From: Streptomyces longispororuber
GTDB lineage: Bacteria; Actinomycetota; Actinomycetes; Streptomycetales; Streptomycetaceae
DNA: 60,719 nucleotides
Direction of reading: 5' to 3'
NCBI RefSeq assembly: GCF_014656095.1
Contig: NZ_BNBT01000038.1
Location: 1-60,719, forward strand
Positions 1 to 8,572 of the stretch are shown here, piece by piece. The notes under the pieces were generated by a model that was given only the letters and a program-made list of their open reading frames with translations, ran no database searches and had not been told where the DNA came from. Made by a program: the position numbers and the translations under genes. Within the stretch, counting starts at the first letter, position 1. Each line of letters starts with the position of its first letter.

Positions 1-1
1 C

Positions 2-1711
2 ACGCTGGGCCTCGGCGCCCTGCCGCGGGCGCCCCGCGCCCCGCCCCCGGCCGGCCCAGCCGGCGCGGTGCTCGGCGGCGGCGTCGCCGGCCTGACCGCC
101 GCGCACGAGCTCGCCGAGCGCGGTTTCGCCGTCACCGTCTACGAGCGCCGCGCGCTCGGCGGCAAGGCCCGCAGCTTCGGCGTGCCGGACAGCGCGAAGG
201 GCACCCGCGCCCCGCTGCCGGGCGAGCACGGCTTCCGCTTCATCCCGGGGATCTACCACAACCTGCCGGACACGATGCGCCGCATCCCCTTCCCCGGGAA
301 CCGCAACGGCGTCTGGGACAACCTGGTCGCGCCGCCCGAGATGAGCTTCGCCCGCTCCGGGGGCCGCGAGGACATCCGGATGCCCATCCCGGGCCGGGAC
401 GGCACCCCGGCCGACCTCACCCCGGACGACATCGCCCGCGCGCTGACCGCGTTCCTCGACACGGCGTTCAGCATCCCCGCGCACGAGGTCGCGTACTTCG
501 TGAACCGCGCCCTGGTCTTCCTCACGAGCTGCGACGAGCGCCGTGACGACCAGTGGGAGGCCGAGCCCTGGTGGGACTTCGTACGGGCCGAACGGATGAG
601 CTACGACTACCGGCGCATCCTCGCGATCGGCGTGACCCGCAACATCGTGGCGACCAAGGCGGAGGTGGCCAGCACCCGCACCGTCGGCACGCTCGGCGAG
701 GCCTTCGTGTTCAACGCGCTCGGCCGGGGCGCGGACGGCCCGCCCGACCGCATCCTGAACGCGCCGACCAACGAGGCCTGGATCGACCCCTGGGTGGAGC
801 ACCTGAGATCGCTCGGCGTCGACTTCCGCGTCGGCTGGACCGTGCGCGAGGTGGCGTACGGCGGCGGACGCGTCACCAAGGCGGTCATCGAGGACCCCCG
901 GGGCGCCCGCCAGGACGTCACGGCCGACCACTACGTGCAGGCCATGCCGGTGGAGCACGCCCGCAGGACCTGGGGCGCGGCGCTGCGCGCGGCCGATCCG
1001 CAGCTCGCGCGCTGCGACAAGCTGCGGACGGACTGGATGACGGGCATTCAGTTCTATCTGACGGAGCGGCCGAAGATCGTCGAGGGGCACTTCAACTGCG
1101 TCGACTCGGCGTGGTCGCTGACGGGCATCGCGCAGGCCGCGCACTGGAAGGGCCGCGACTTCCCCGCCGACTACGGCGACGGCACCGTCCTCGACTGCCT
1201 GTCCGTGGACATCTCCGAGTGGGACAAGCCGGGCATCCTGTATGGCAAGACGGCGAAGAAGTGCACGCGCGAGGAGGTGGCGCGCGAGGTGTGGGCGCAG
1301 TTGAAGGCCCACCTCAACGACACCGGCAAACAGGTCCTGAGCGACAGCAAGCTGCACTCCTGGTACCTGGACCCGGGCGTCGACGGCATCGGCGGCCCGA
1401 ACCCCACGAACGAGGACGAGCTGCTCATCCACCCCGTGGGCACCCTGCACAACCGCCCCTCGGCCGCCACGAAGGTCCCCAACCTCTTCCTGGCGGGCGA
1501 CTACGTGGCCGTGGACATCGACCTGGCCACCATGGAGGGCGCCAACGCCGCCGCCCGCCAGGCCGTCAACGCCCTCCTCGACCGGGTGGGCTCGGACGCG
1601 AAGCGGTGCACGGTGAAGCCCCTCTACCGCGCCCCGGAGCTGGAAGGACTCAAGCGCGCCGACCGCGCCCGCTACCGCCTCGGCCTGCCGAACGCCTTCG
1701 ACCTGGGCTGA
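2..1711 (+). CDS. FAD-dependent oxidoreductase (phytoene desaturase/amine oxidase-like), 5' end outside window
   Basis: The reading frame is open to the left edge, so the true start lies upstream; the first internal GTG at 68 falls inside the dinucleotide-binding motif and cannot be the start. A Rossmann FAD motif (GGGVAGLTAAHELAERG) begins about residue 23 of the visible part. The C-terminus has the matching FAD signature NLFLAGDYVAVDIDLATMEGA followed by AARQAV, typical of phytoene desaturase, hydroxysqualene dehydroxylase and amine oxidase-type flavoproteins. The residues before the FAD motif are Ala/Pro-rich and could be the end of a leader, but this cannot be judged here. The substrate is unknown. 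The following DUF3048 gene is separated by 85 bp, so co-transcription is possible but not shown. Confidence 0.8.
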   Translation, partial: TLGLGALPRAPRAPPPAGPAGAVLGGGVAGLTAAHELAERGFAVTVYERRALGGKARSFGVPDSAKGTRAPLPGEHGFRFIPGIYHNLPDTMRRIPFPGNRNGVWDNLVAPPEMSFARSGGREDIRMPIPGRDGTPADLTPDDIARALTAFLDTAFSIPAHEVAYFVNRALVFLTSCDERRDDQWEAEPWWDFVRAERMSYDYRRILAIGVTRNIVATKAEVASTRTVGTLGEAFVFNALGRGADGPPDRILNAPTNEAWIDPWVEHLRSLGVDFRVGWTVREVAYGGGRVTKAVIEDPRGARQDVTADHYVQAMPVEHARRTWGAALRAADPQLARCDKLRTDWMTGIQFYLTERPKIVEGHFNCVDSAWSLTGIAQAAHWKGRDFPADYGDGTVLDCLSVDISEWDKPGILYGKTAKKCTREEVAREVWAQLKAHLNDTGKQVLSDSKLHSWYLDPGVDGIGGPNPTNEDELLIHPVGTLHNRPSAATKVPNLFLAGDYVAVDIDLATMEGANAAARQAVNALLDRVGSDAKRCTVKPLYRAPELEGLKRADRARYRLGLPNAFDLG

Positions 1712-1796
1712 GAGCTAGGCCGACATGGGGCGGAAATTGGGTCGAAAAGGGGTAATTGCTGATAGATCTCCCGGTCGGTTCGGGTAGACCCCCGGC

Positions 1797-2792
1797 ATGA
1801 CATGGCGAACACGCGTGGCACACACCACGGCGCGAGGAGCGCGAGTGCGGCGGGCGGCGGTCCTGGTGACGGCGCTCGCCGCACTCGCGCCCGCCTGCAC
1901 ACTGGCGGAGCAGGCCGAGAATCCCGAGAAGCCGAGGAAGGAAGCCGTACGGCAGGGTCCGCCCGGCAAGCCGGCCGACGGCCGGGTTCTCGCCGTGAAG
2001 ATCGACAACGTCCAGCCGGCCCGCCCGGGGACCGGTCTGGAGGCGGCCGACATCGTCTACGTGGAGCAGGTGGAGTCCGGGCTCAGCCGGCTGATGGCGG
2101 TGTACGCCCGCAAGCTGCCGCCGGTGGTCGGCCCGGTGCGCAGCGCGCGTGAGACGGACCTGGAGCTGCTGCGCCAGTTCGACGGCCCGGCGCTGGCATT
2201 CTCCGGGGCACAGTCCAAGCTGCTCCCGCTGATCGACGCGGCCCCGCTGCGCGCCCTGCCGCCGGAGGACAGCACCGAGAAGGCGTACCACCGGGACGAG
2301 TCGCGGCCCTCGCCGCACAACCTCTACGTCCGGCCGAAGGCCCTGGGGGCGCGGGTCGACGAGGCCGGCCTGAAGAGCACGGGGTTCCGCTTCGGGGCGG
2401 CACCGGCGGGCGGCACCCCGGCGACGCGGCACACGGTCGACTTCCCCTCGGCGAACTTCGCGTTCACCTGGGTCGAGTACGAGGGCCGCTGGCACATCGC
2501 GATGGACGGCACGCCCGCCCGGACGCCGTCGGGCAAGGCCTTGTCGGCGGCCACGGTGGTGGAGCAGCGCGTCGACATCCGCGACTCGCGCTTCCGCGAC
2601 GGCTGGGGCAACTCCTCGCCCTTCAGCCGCACCGTGGGCGCGGGCACCGCGCGGGTGCTGCGGGACGGCCGCGCCTACGAGGCGCGCTGGCGGCGGACGT
2701 CGCCCCAGGACGGCACGGAGTTCACCACGGCGGACGGCAGGCCGCTGGCCTTCGCGCCGGGGCCGGTGTGGGTGGTGTTCACGAAGGCGTGA
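1797..2792 (+). CDS. DUF3048 domain lipoprotein (YerB-like)
   Basis: This 331-residue protein starts with basic residues, a hydrophobic stretch and a lipobox (LAPAC at about residues 30-34), so it is predicted to be an extracytoplasmic lipoprotein. The mature part matches the two-part DUF3048 family: an N-terminal section with VKIDNVQPARPGTGLEAADIVY and VGPVRSARETDLELL, and a C-terminal section with RYEARWRR-like and PVWVVF-type strands. The molecular function of the family is unknown. The ATG at 1797 has only a weak ribosome-binding site, and a nearby start in another frame overlaps it; the chosen frame is the one that gives the lipobox. It is followed by a convergent SDR gene. Confidence 0.85.
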   Translation: MTWRTRVAHTTARGARVRRAAVLVTALAALAPACTLAEQAENPEKPRKEAVRQGPPGKPADGRVLAVKIDNVQPARPGTGLEAADIVYVEQVESGLSRLMAVYARKLPPVVGPVRSARETDLELLRQFDGPALAFSGAQSKLLPLIDAAPLRALPPEDSTEKAYHRDESRPSPHNLYVRPKALGARVDEAGLKSTGFRFGAAPAGGTPATRHTVDFPSANFAFTWVEYEGRWHIAMDGTPARTPSGKALSAATVVEQRVDIRDSRFRDGWGNSSPFSRTVGAGTARVLRDGRAYEARWRRTSPQDGTEFTTADGRPLAFAPGPVWVVFTKA

Positions 2793-2820
2793 GGGGCGCG
2801 GACGGCGGGTCGCGGTGTTC

Positions 2821-2868
2821 CTGTCGTTCCGGTGAGCTGTCGTTCCAGGGAGCTGTCGTTCCAGTGAG
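2821..2868. repeat. 16-bp tandem repeat, 3 copies, between convergent genes
   Basis: Three near-identical units (CTGTCGTTCC followed by GGTGAG, AGGGAG or AGTGAG) lie end to end between the DUF3048 gene and the convergent SDR gene. No function is evident. It is the first of many intergenic minisatellites in this window. Confidence 0.8.
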
Positions 2869-2911
2869 CGGGTCGGCGGGCCCGTGGGCGTCGCGGGCGA
2901 GGGCGGCCAGG

Positions 2912-3838
2912 TCAGCGCGCTCCGTACACCGGCTGGGGCGGTTCGGCCCTGGAGAGCAGTTCCAGGGCCGTGTCGCCCGCCTCGGCGGGGCTGCGGCGGG
3001 TGCCCTTGTCGGCGCTGGGGCCGGGGCGCCAGCCCTCCATGACGGTGATGCGACCGCCCTCGGCCGCGAAGACGCGGCCCGTGACCCCGGCGGAGGCGGC
3101 CGAGCCCAGCCAGACGACCAGCGGGGACACGTTTTCCGGGGCCATCGCGTCGAACCCGCCCTCCCTGGGTGCGGCCATGGCCTCGGCGAAGGTCCGCTCG
3201 GTCATCCGGGTGCGCGCGGCGGGCGCGATGGCGTTCACACGTACCCCGTAGGGCGCGAGTTCGGCGGCGGCGACCGCCGTGAGCCCCAGGATGCCCGCCT
3301 TGGCGGCGCTGTAGTTGCCCTGACCCACGCTGCCCGCCAGGCCCGCTCCCGAGCTGGTGTTGACCACGCACGCGTGCGGCGCGCCTCCGGCCTTGGCGGC
3401 GGCCCGCCAGTGCCGGGCCGCGTGCTTCAGGGGCAGGAAGTGCCCCTTCAGGTGCACGCGCAGGACGGCGTCCCAGTCGTCCTCGTCCAGGTTGACGAGC
3501 ATGCGGTCGCGCAGGAAGCCCGCGTTGTTGACGAGCGTGTCGAGGCGTCCGTACGCCTCCACGGCGGCCCGCACCAGGGACTCCGCCCCCTCGGGCGTCG
3601 CGACGTCGCCGCCGTGGGCGACGGCGTCGCCGCCCGCGGCGCGGATCTCCGCCACGGTGTCCTGGGCGGGGTCCCCGGAGGCCCCCGAGCCGTCCAGGGC
3701 GGCCCCCAGGTCGTTGACGACGACCCGCGCGCCCTCGGCGGCGAACGCGCGCGCGTGGGCGCGGCCGAGGCCCCGGCCCGCGCCGGTGACGATCACGACG
3801 CGGCCCGCACAGATCCCGGATGCGGCGGTGGTGGTCAT
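2912..3838 (-). CDS. Short-chain dehydrogenase/reductase, Rv3548c-like member of HIP catabolic module
   Basis: This 308-residue classical SDR has the cofactor motif VTGAGRGLGRAHA near the N-terminus, the NNAG motif (LVNNAGFLRDRML) and the catalytic Ser and YSAAKAG (YxxxK) further on. The length and the RDRML segment resemble the multifunctional 17-beta-HSD type 4 family SDRs used in steroid and fatty acyl-CoA beta-oxidation. It lies 94 bp downstream of a second SDR on the same strand and both diverge from echA20, exactly the arrangement of Rv3548c-Rv3549c next to echA20 in M. tuberculosis. A role in oxidising a hydroxyacyl-CoA in HIP degradation is inferred; the exact substrate is not known. 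The C-terminal 40 residues after TVMEGWRPG are variable. Confidence 0.82.
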   Translation of the reverse strand: MTTTAASGICAGRVVIVTGAGRGLGRAHARAFAAEGARVVVNDLGAALDGSGASGDPAQDTVAEIRAAGGDAVAHGGDVATPEGAESLVRAAVEAYGRLDTLVNNAGFLRDRMLVNLDEDDWDAVLRVHLKGHFLPLKHAARHWRAAAKAGGAPHACVVNTSSGAGLAGSVGQGNYSAAKAGILGLTAVAAAELAPYGVRVNAIAPAARTRMTERTFAEAMAAPREGGFDAMAPENVSPLVVWLGSAASAGVTGRVFAAEGGRITVMEGWRPGPSADKGTRRSPAEAGDTALELLSRAEPPQPVYGAR

Positions 3839-3932
3839 ACAGACTCTCCTTCGTACGGGACGGCTGGCGTATGGGGGGGGCGACGTGCCTCGGGGGCCGG
3901 GCTGCTCCTGGCGGGGGCGGCGGGCCGCGGGG

Positions 3933-4724
3933 TCAGTGGTTGACGGTCGCGGCGTCCAGGAACGCGGGCCGCTCGCCGCCGCCGTGCAGGTGGAGCGCGG
4001 CGCCGCTGATGTAGCGCGCGGCGTCGGAGGCGAGGAAGAGGCAGGCGTCGGCGGCGTCCGCGGGCTCGGCGAGGCGGGCCAGGGGGATGGTGCGGGCCAC
4101 GGCGGCGACGCCGTCCTCGTCGCCGTAGTGCAGATGGGCGCTCTCGGTGCGCACCAGGCCGAGCACGACGGTGTTCACGCGTACGTGCGGCGCCCACTCC
4201 ACCGCCATCGTGCGGGCCAGGTTCTCCAGGCCCGCCTTGGCGGCGCCGTAGGCCGCGGAGCCGGGTGAGGGACGGGTGCCGCTGACACTGCCGATCATGA
4301 TGACGGCGCCGCCCTTCCCCTGACGGCTCATCACCTCATGGGCGGCCAGGGAGGCGTAGAGCGGCGCGAGCAGGTTCAACTGCACGATCTTCGCCTGGCG
4401 GGCGGCGGGGGTGTCGGCGAGCAGGCCGAAGGGGGTGCCTCCGGCGTTGTTCACCAGGACGTCGATCCGGCCGTGGTCGGCGGCGACGCCGAGGCAGAAG
4501 GCGCGAGCGGCGTCGGGGTCGCGCAGGTCGACCGGGCGGAACTCGGCGGTGGCGGGCGGGCCTTCGCGGCGGGCTCCCCGGCGCGGGGCCCGGACCGGCT
4601 CGGCGGGCGGGTTGCGGGCGCAGACGACGACGCGCGCGCCGGCGGCGAGGAAGCCGCGGGCGATCCCGGCGCCGACGCCACGCGTACCGCCGGTGACCAC
4701 GACCACCTGTCGATTGTCAGTCAT
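3933..4724 (-). CDS. Short-chain dehydrogenase/reductase, Rv3549c-like member of HIP catabolic module
   Basis: This 263-residue classical SDR has VTGGTRGVGAGIARGF, LVNNAGGTPFG, an active-site Ser (MIGSVSGTRPSPGSAAYGAAKAG, giving the YxxxK pair) and a C-terminal SGAALHLHGGGE. It is the first gene of a two-SDR operon transcribed leftward, starting 24 bp from a predicted KstR2 operator. The gene order next to echA20-ipdAB matches Rv3549c. Family knowledge supports NAD(P)-dependent oxidation or reduction of a steroid-ring acyl-CoA intermediate; the specific step is inference. There is an Arg/Ala-rich stretch around PAEPVRAPRRGARREGPPA that is longer than in many SDRs. Confidence 0.82.
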   Translation of the reverse strand: MTDNRQVVVVTGGTRGVGAGIARGFLAAGARVVVCARNPPAEPVRAPRRGARREGPPATAEFRPVDLRDPDAARAFCLGVAADHGRIDVLVNNAGGTPFGLLADTPAARQAKIVQLNLLAPLYASLAAHEVMSRQGKGGAVIMIGSVSGTRPSPGSAAYGAAKAGLENLARTMAVEWAPHVRVNTVVLGLVRTESAHLHYGDEDGVAAVARTIPLARLAEPADAADACLFLASDAARYISGAALHLHGGGERPAFLDAATVNH

Positions 4725-4747
4725 CGCTGCTACCTTCCTGAGGAACT

Positions 4748-4761
4748 AACAAATGTTTGGT
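4748..4761. promoter_or_regulatory. Predicted KstR2 operator (SDR operon / echA20-ipdABC operon)
   Basis: The 14-bp palindrome AACAAATGTTTGGT fits the published mycobacterial KstR2 motif AnCAAGnnCTTGnT with one symmetric pair of changes (G to A and C to T). It sits in the divergent promoter region, 24 bp from the SDR start and 35 bp from the echA20 start. The flanking bases (CT before, T after) are shared with the second copy at 14223. AT-rich sequence like this is rare in the surrounding DNA. Binding is inferred from motif, position and the kstR2 gene nearby. Confidence 0.75.
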
Positions 4762-4795
4762 TGAAGGCGCTGGTCGAAAGGTAGCGGATCCTCTG

Positions 4796-5581
4796 ATGCC
4801 TGTCTCCACTTCGCCCCCGAGGGAGGGCGTGGCCGTGGTCACGGTGGACCACGCCCCGGTCAACGCCCTGCCGGTGCGGGGCTGGTTCGCGCTGGCGGAC
4901 GCGGTGCGCGCCGCGGGCCGCGACCCGGCGGTGCGCTGCGTGGTCCTCACCGCCGAGGGCCGGGGGTTCAGCGCGGGCGTGGACGTCAAGGAGCTGCGCG
5001 ACGACCCCGGCCACGACGCGCTGATCGGTGTCAACCACGGCTGCGCCGAGGCCTTCGCCGCGGTGTACGACTGCGCGGTGCCGGTCGTCGCGGCCGTGCA
5101 GGGCTTCTGCCTGGGCGGCGGCATCGGCCTCGTGGGCAACGCGGACGCGGTCGTGGCGAGCGACGACGCCACGTTCGGCCTGCCGGAGCTGGACCGGGGC
5201 GCGCTCGGCGCCGCCACGCACCTGGCCCGCCTGGTCCCCCAGCACCTGATGCGCGCGCTGTACTACACGGGGCGTACGGTCACCGCCGCCGAGCTGCACG
5301 CGCACGGCTCGGTGTGGCGGGTGGTGCCACGCGCCGAACTGCCCGCGGCGGCCCTGGAGCTGGCCCGCGAGATAGCCGGCAAGGACGGCACGCTGCTGCG
5401 CCTGGCGAAGGCCGCGATCAACGGCATCGACCCGGTGGACGTGCGCCGGAGCTACCGCTTCGAGCAGGGCTTCACCTTCGAGGCGGGCCTGAGCGGGGTG
5501 GCCGCCCGCGTCCGCGCCGGCTTCGGCGAGCGGGGCGTACGGGGTCCGCAGGGCGCCCAGGGTGAGGAGGGCACGGCATGA
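4796..5581 (+). CDS. echA20: Enoyl-CoA hydratase/isomerase-fold hydrolase EchA20-like (steroid ring D opening)
   Basis: This 261-residue crotonase-fold protein has the oxyanion-hole segments GRGFSAGVDVKEL and QGFCLGGGIGLVGNADAVVAS. In the orthologous mycobacterial pathway EchA20 hydrolytically opens steroid ring D of the bicyclic CoA intermediate. The ATG at 4796 is preferred over an upstream TTG at 4757 because the latter would start inside the operator and add 13 residues without family resemblance. The stop overlaps the ipdA start (ATGA), so the gene heads a tightly coupled echA20-ipdA-ipdB-ipdC operon. The identity rests on the GVDVKE signature together with near-perfect synteny to Rv3550-Rv3553. 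Confidence 0.88.
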   Translation: MPVSTSPPREGVAVVTVDHAPVNALPVRGWFALADAVRAAGRDPAVRCVVLTAEGRGFSAGVDVKELRDDPGHDALIGVNHGCAEAFAAVYDCAVPVVAAVQGFCLGGGIGLVGNADAVVASDDATFGLPELDRGALGAATHLARLVPQHLMRALYYTGRTVTAAELHAHGSVWRVVPRAELPAAALELAREIAGKDGTLLRLAKAAINGIDPVDVRRSYRFEQGFTFEAGLSGVAARVRAGFGERGVRGPQGAQGEEGTA

Positions 5582-6531
5582 CGGACGCGATGGGCGCTCC
5601 TGGCACCCCGGACACCCGGGACACGGCGGGCACCGCGCGACGGACGGACGCCCAGGAGAAGACGGACCCCCTGGACAAGACGATGACGCCCGAGGAGATC
5701 GTGGGGCGCTTGGAGAGCGGGATGACGCTGGGGATCGGCGGGTGGGGCTCGCGCCGCAAGCCGATGGCGCTGGTGCGCGCGCTGCTGCGCTCCCCCGTCA
5801 CCGACCTGACGGTGGTGGCGTACGGCGGCCCGGACGTGGGGCTGCTCGCCGCCGCGGGGAAGATCCGCACATTGGTCACGGCCTTCGTGACGCTCGACTC
5901 GATCCCCCTGGAGCCGCACTTCCGGGCGGCCCGCGAGCGCGGCGGCATCGACCTGGTCGAGCTGGACGAGGCGATGTTCCTGCAGGGCCTGACCGCCGCC
6001 GCCCAGCGGCTGCCGTTCCTGCCCGTGCGCGCGGGCCCCGGCTCGGACGTGCTGCGCGTCAACCCCGGCCTGCGCACCGTCACGTCGCCGTACGAGGACG
6101 GCGAGGAACTGGTCGCGGTCCCCGCCCTGCGCCTGGACGCGGCCCTGGTGCACCTGAACCGCGCCGACCACCGCGGCAACGGCCAGTACCTGGGGCCCGA
6201 CCCGTACTTCGACGACCTGTTCTGCGAGGCCGCCGACGCGGCGTACGTGTCCTGCGAGCGGCTCGTCGCCCCCGGCGAGCCGGCCCGGCACGCCGCGCCC
6301 CAGACCCTGCTCGTCTCCCGGCACAGCGTCACGGGCGTGACCCAGACACCCAAGGGAGCGCACTTCACCTCCTGCGCCCCGGACTACGGCCGCGACGAGC
6401 CGTTCCAGAAGGCCTACGCCACCGCCGCGGCCGACCCGGCGGCCTGGGCGGCGTTCCACCGCCGCTTCCTGTCCGGCGACGAGGAGGACTACCACCTCGC
6501 CGTCCGGGCCTGGCACAAGGAGCAGCGATGA
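5578..6531 (+). CDS. ipdA: IpdA, alpha subunit of ring C-opening CoA-transferase-fold hydrolase
   Basis: This 317-residue protein belongs to the class I CoA-transferase alpha family (GRLESGMTLGIGGWGSRRKPMALVRALLRS near residue 45 and a TSPYEDGEELVAVPALRLDAALVHLNRAD segment). IpdA pairs with IpdB; despite the transferase fold the complex hydrolyses a carbon-carbon bond to open ring C of the last cyclic intermediate of cholesterol breakdown. The start overlaps the echA20 stop and its own stop overlaps the ipdB start, so the three genes are translationally coupled. About 35 Asp/Thr/Gly-rich residues precede the conserved core and look disordered. Confidence 0.9.
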   Translation: MTDAMGAPGTPDTRDTAGTARRTDAQEKTDPLDKTMTPEEIVGRLESGMTLGIGGWGSRRKPMALVRALLRSPVTDLTVVAYGGPDVGLLAAAGKIRTLVTAFVTLDSIPLEPHFRAARERGGIDLVELDEAMFLQGLTAAAQRLPFLPVRAGPGSDVLRVNPGLRTVTSPYEDGEELVAVPALRLDAALVHLNRADHRGNGQYLGPDPYFDDLFCEAADAAYVSCERLVAPGEPARHAAPQTLLVSRHSVTGVTQTPKGAHFTSCAPDYGRDEPFQKAYATAAADPAAWAAFHRRFLSGDEEDYHLAVRAWHKEQR

Positions 6532-7301
6532 CGCTTCCCGCGACTCCCCCGGGCGCCACCCGCGCCGAGTACTGCGTCGTGGCGTGCGCCGAGGCCTGGC
6601 GCGGCGACGGGGAGGTCCTGGCCTCCCCCATGGGCACGGTCCCGGCCCTCGGCGCCCGCCTCGCCAAGCTGACGTTCGCGCCCGGTCTGCTGCTCACGGA
6701 CGGCGAGGCGCTCCTGATGGGCGACGTGCCCGCGCTGGGGGCGCGCCCGGAGGTCACGGAGGGCTGGCTGCCGTACCGCCGCCATCTGACGATGGTGCTG
6801 GGCGGGCGGCGGCACGTCATGATGGGCGCGAGCCAGATCGACCGCTTCGGCAACCAGAACATCTCCTGCGTGGGCGACTGGCACCGCCCCGCCCGGCAGC
6901 TCATCGGCGTGCGCGGCGCGCCCGCCAACACCCTCAACCACCCCGTCAGTTACTGGATCCCGAAGCACGCGAGGCGGGTGTTCGTCGCACGGGTCGACAT
7001 GGTCAGCGGCGTCGGGTACGACCGCGCCGCGGCGGCGGGCCCGTCGGCGACCCGCTTCCACGAGCTGCGCCGCGTCGTGTCGAACCTGGGCGTGTTCGAC
7101 TTCGCGACCCCCGACCGCTCGATGCGGCTGGTGTCCGCGCACCCGGGCGTGACCCCGCGTCAGATCCGCGAGGCGACCGCCTTCGACCTGCGCGTCCCCG
7201 ACGACCCGGACGTCACCCGCGCGCCCACCCCGGCCGAGCTCCACCTGATCCGCGACGTCCTGGACCCCACCGGCCTGCGCGAGCGCGAGGTTCCCTCATG
7301 A
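6528..7301 (+). CDS. ipdB: IpdB, beta subunit of ring C-opening hydrolase
   Basis: This 257-residue protein is the class I CoA-transferase beta partner of IpdA: it has YCVVACAEAWRGDGEVLASPMGTVPALGARLAK at the N-terminus, VMMGASQIDRFGNQNIS in the middle and VSNLGVFDF further on. It acts with IpdA in the cytoplasm on the ring C beta-diketone CoA intermediate. The ATG at 6528 overlaps the ipdA stop and its stop overlaps the ipdC start. Operon position between ipdA and ipdC is the same as in mycobacteria and rhodococci. Confidence 0.9.
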   Translation: MTLPATPPGATRAEYCVVACAEAWRGDGEVLASPMGTVPALGARLAKLTFAPGLLLTDGEALLMGDVPALGARPEVTEGWLPYRRHLTMVLGGRRHVMMGASQIDRFGNQNISCVGDWHRPARQLIGVRGAPANTLNHPVSYWIPKHARRVFVARVDMVSGVGYDRAAAAGPSATRFHELRRVVSNLGVFDFATPDRSMRLVSAHPGVTPRQIREATAFDLRVPDDPDVTRAPTPAELHLIRDVLDPTGLREREVPS

Positions 7302-8386
7302 CGGCCGTGCCGCTGCTGCGGACGCCCCTGACCCGGCTCGTCGGGGTGCGGCACCCGATCGTGCAGACCGGCATGGGCTGGGTCGCGGGCCCCCGCCTGG
7401 TGTCCGCGACGGCCGCGGCGGGGGCGCTGGGCATCCTGGCCTCCGCCACGATGACCCTGGAGCAACTGCGCGCGGCGGTACGGGAGGTGAAGTCCCGCAC
7501 GGACGCCCCGTTCGGGGTGAACCTGCGCGCGGACGCGGTCGACGCGCGCGACCGCGTCCGGCTGCTCGCCGCCGAAGGGGTACGCGTGGCGTCCTTCGCC
7601 CTGGCCCCGTCCCGGGACCTCGTCGCCGAGCTCAAGGACGCCGGTGTCCTCGTCATCCCGTCCGTGGGCGCCCGCCGGCACGCGGAGAAGGTCGCGGCGT
7701 GGGGCGCGGACGCCGTCCTCGTCCAGGGCGGCGAGGGCGGCGGCCACACCGGTGACGTAGCCACGACCGTGCTGCTGCCGCAGGTCGTGGACGCCGTGGA
7801 CATCCCCGTGATCGCGGCGGGCGGCTTCCACGACGGCCGCGGCCTGGTGGCGGCCCTCGCCTACGGCGCGGCGGGCGTGGCCATGGGCACCCGCTTCCTG
7901 CTCACCGCGGACTCGCCGGTCCCCGACGCGGTGAAGGCCCGCTATCTGGCGGCCACGGCCAAGGACGTCACCCTCACCACCCGGGTGGACGGCCTGCCCC
8001 ACCGGATGCTCCGCACGGACCTGGTGACGGCCCTGGAGCGCGCCGGCCGCCTCCGCACCCTCCGCCACGCCCTCCGGCACGCCGCCGCGTTCCGCCGCCT
8101 CTCCGGCCGCACCTGGCCCGACCTGCTCCGCGAGGGCCGCGCCCTGCGCCGCACCAAGCACCTCACCTGGACTCAGACGCTCCTGGCCGCGAACACCCCC
8201 ATGCTCCTCAAGTCGGCGCTGGTGAACGGCGACCCCGACCACGGCATCATGGCCGCCGGCCAGGTAGCAGCCCTCATCGACGACCTCCCGACCTGCGAAA
8301 CCCTCATCACCCGCATCATGCAAGAAACCCACGAAACCCTCACACGCCTACTCCCCCCACACCCGAACGCCCCACCCAACACATGA
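7298..8386 (+). CDS. ipdC: IpdC, nitronate monooxygenase-like flavoprotein reductase of the HIP pathway
   Basis: This 362-residue TIM-barrel flavoprotein has the family segments RHPIVQTGMGWVAGPRLV, VNLRADAVD, the catalytic-region QGGEGGGHTGDV and the phosphate-binding IPVIAAGGFHDGRGLVAALAYGAAGVAMGTRF. The nitronate monooxygenase family name is historical; in HIP degradation IpdC is an FMN-dependent reductase acting before ring D opening. It is the last gene of the echA20-ipdABC operon and its end faces the LAL-type gene. In M. tuberculosis the next genes are Rv3554-Rv3556c; here fadA6 is displaced by a 2.8-kb insertion. Confidence 0.87.
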   Translation: MTAVPLLRTPLTRLVGVRHPIVQTGMGWVAGPRLVSATAAAGALGILASATMTLEQLRAAVREVKSRTDAPFGVNLRADAVDARDRVRLLAAEGVRVASFALAPSRDLVAELKDAGVLVIPSVGARRHAEKVAAWGADAVLVQGGEGGGHTGDVATTVLLPQVVDAVDIPVIAAGGFHDGRGLVAALAYGAAGVAMGTRFLLTADSPVPDAVKARYLAATAKDVTLTTRVDGLPHRMLRTDLVTALERAGRLRTLRHALRHAAAFRRLSGRTWPDLLREGRALRRTKHLTWTQTLLAANTPMLLKSALVNGDPDHGIMAAGQVAALIDDLPTCETLITRIMQETHETLTRLLPPHPNAPPNT

Positions 8387-8403
8387 GCACGAGCACAAAC
8401 TTT

Positions 8404-8551
8404 CAGCCCGCCCAGCACATGAGCACGAGCGCGAAGTTTCAGCCCGTCCGGCGCTTGAGGACGAGCGCGCAGCGCGAAGATCCAGCCCGTCCGGCGCTTG
8501 AGGACGAGCGCGAAGCGCGAAGATCCAGCCCGTCCGGCGCTTGAGGACGAG
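8404..8551. repeat. 43-bp tandem array of a dispersed Streptomyces repeat (3 full copies plus a degenerate one)
   Basis: Copies of a 26-bp core containing CCCGTCCGGCGCTTGAGGAC start at 8440, 8483 and 8526, exactly 43 bp apart, separated by GCGCGAAGCGCGAAGATC-type spacers; a diverged copy starts at 8404. The same core, with T for C, occurs as a perfect inverted pair at 49231-49308. The array lies between the convergent ipdC and LAL genes and may act in transcription termination; that is inference. Confidence 0.85.
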
Positions 8552-8572
8552 GCCGAAGGCCGATGCCCCCGC

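Noticed and set aside
4757..4795. TTG at 4757 as echA20 start
   Set aside because: It lies inside the predicted operator and adds 13 residues unlike the family; ATG at 4796 is adopted though its ribosome-binding site is weak.
8404..8551. Evenly spaced repeats suggesting a CRISPR array
   Set aside because: Spacers of about 17 bp are themselves repeated (GCGCGAAGCGCGAAGATC-like), and no cas genes are present. It is an ordinary tandem array.
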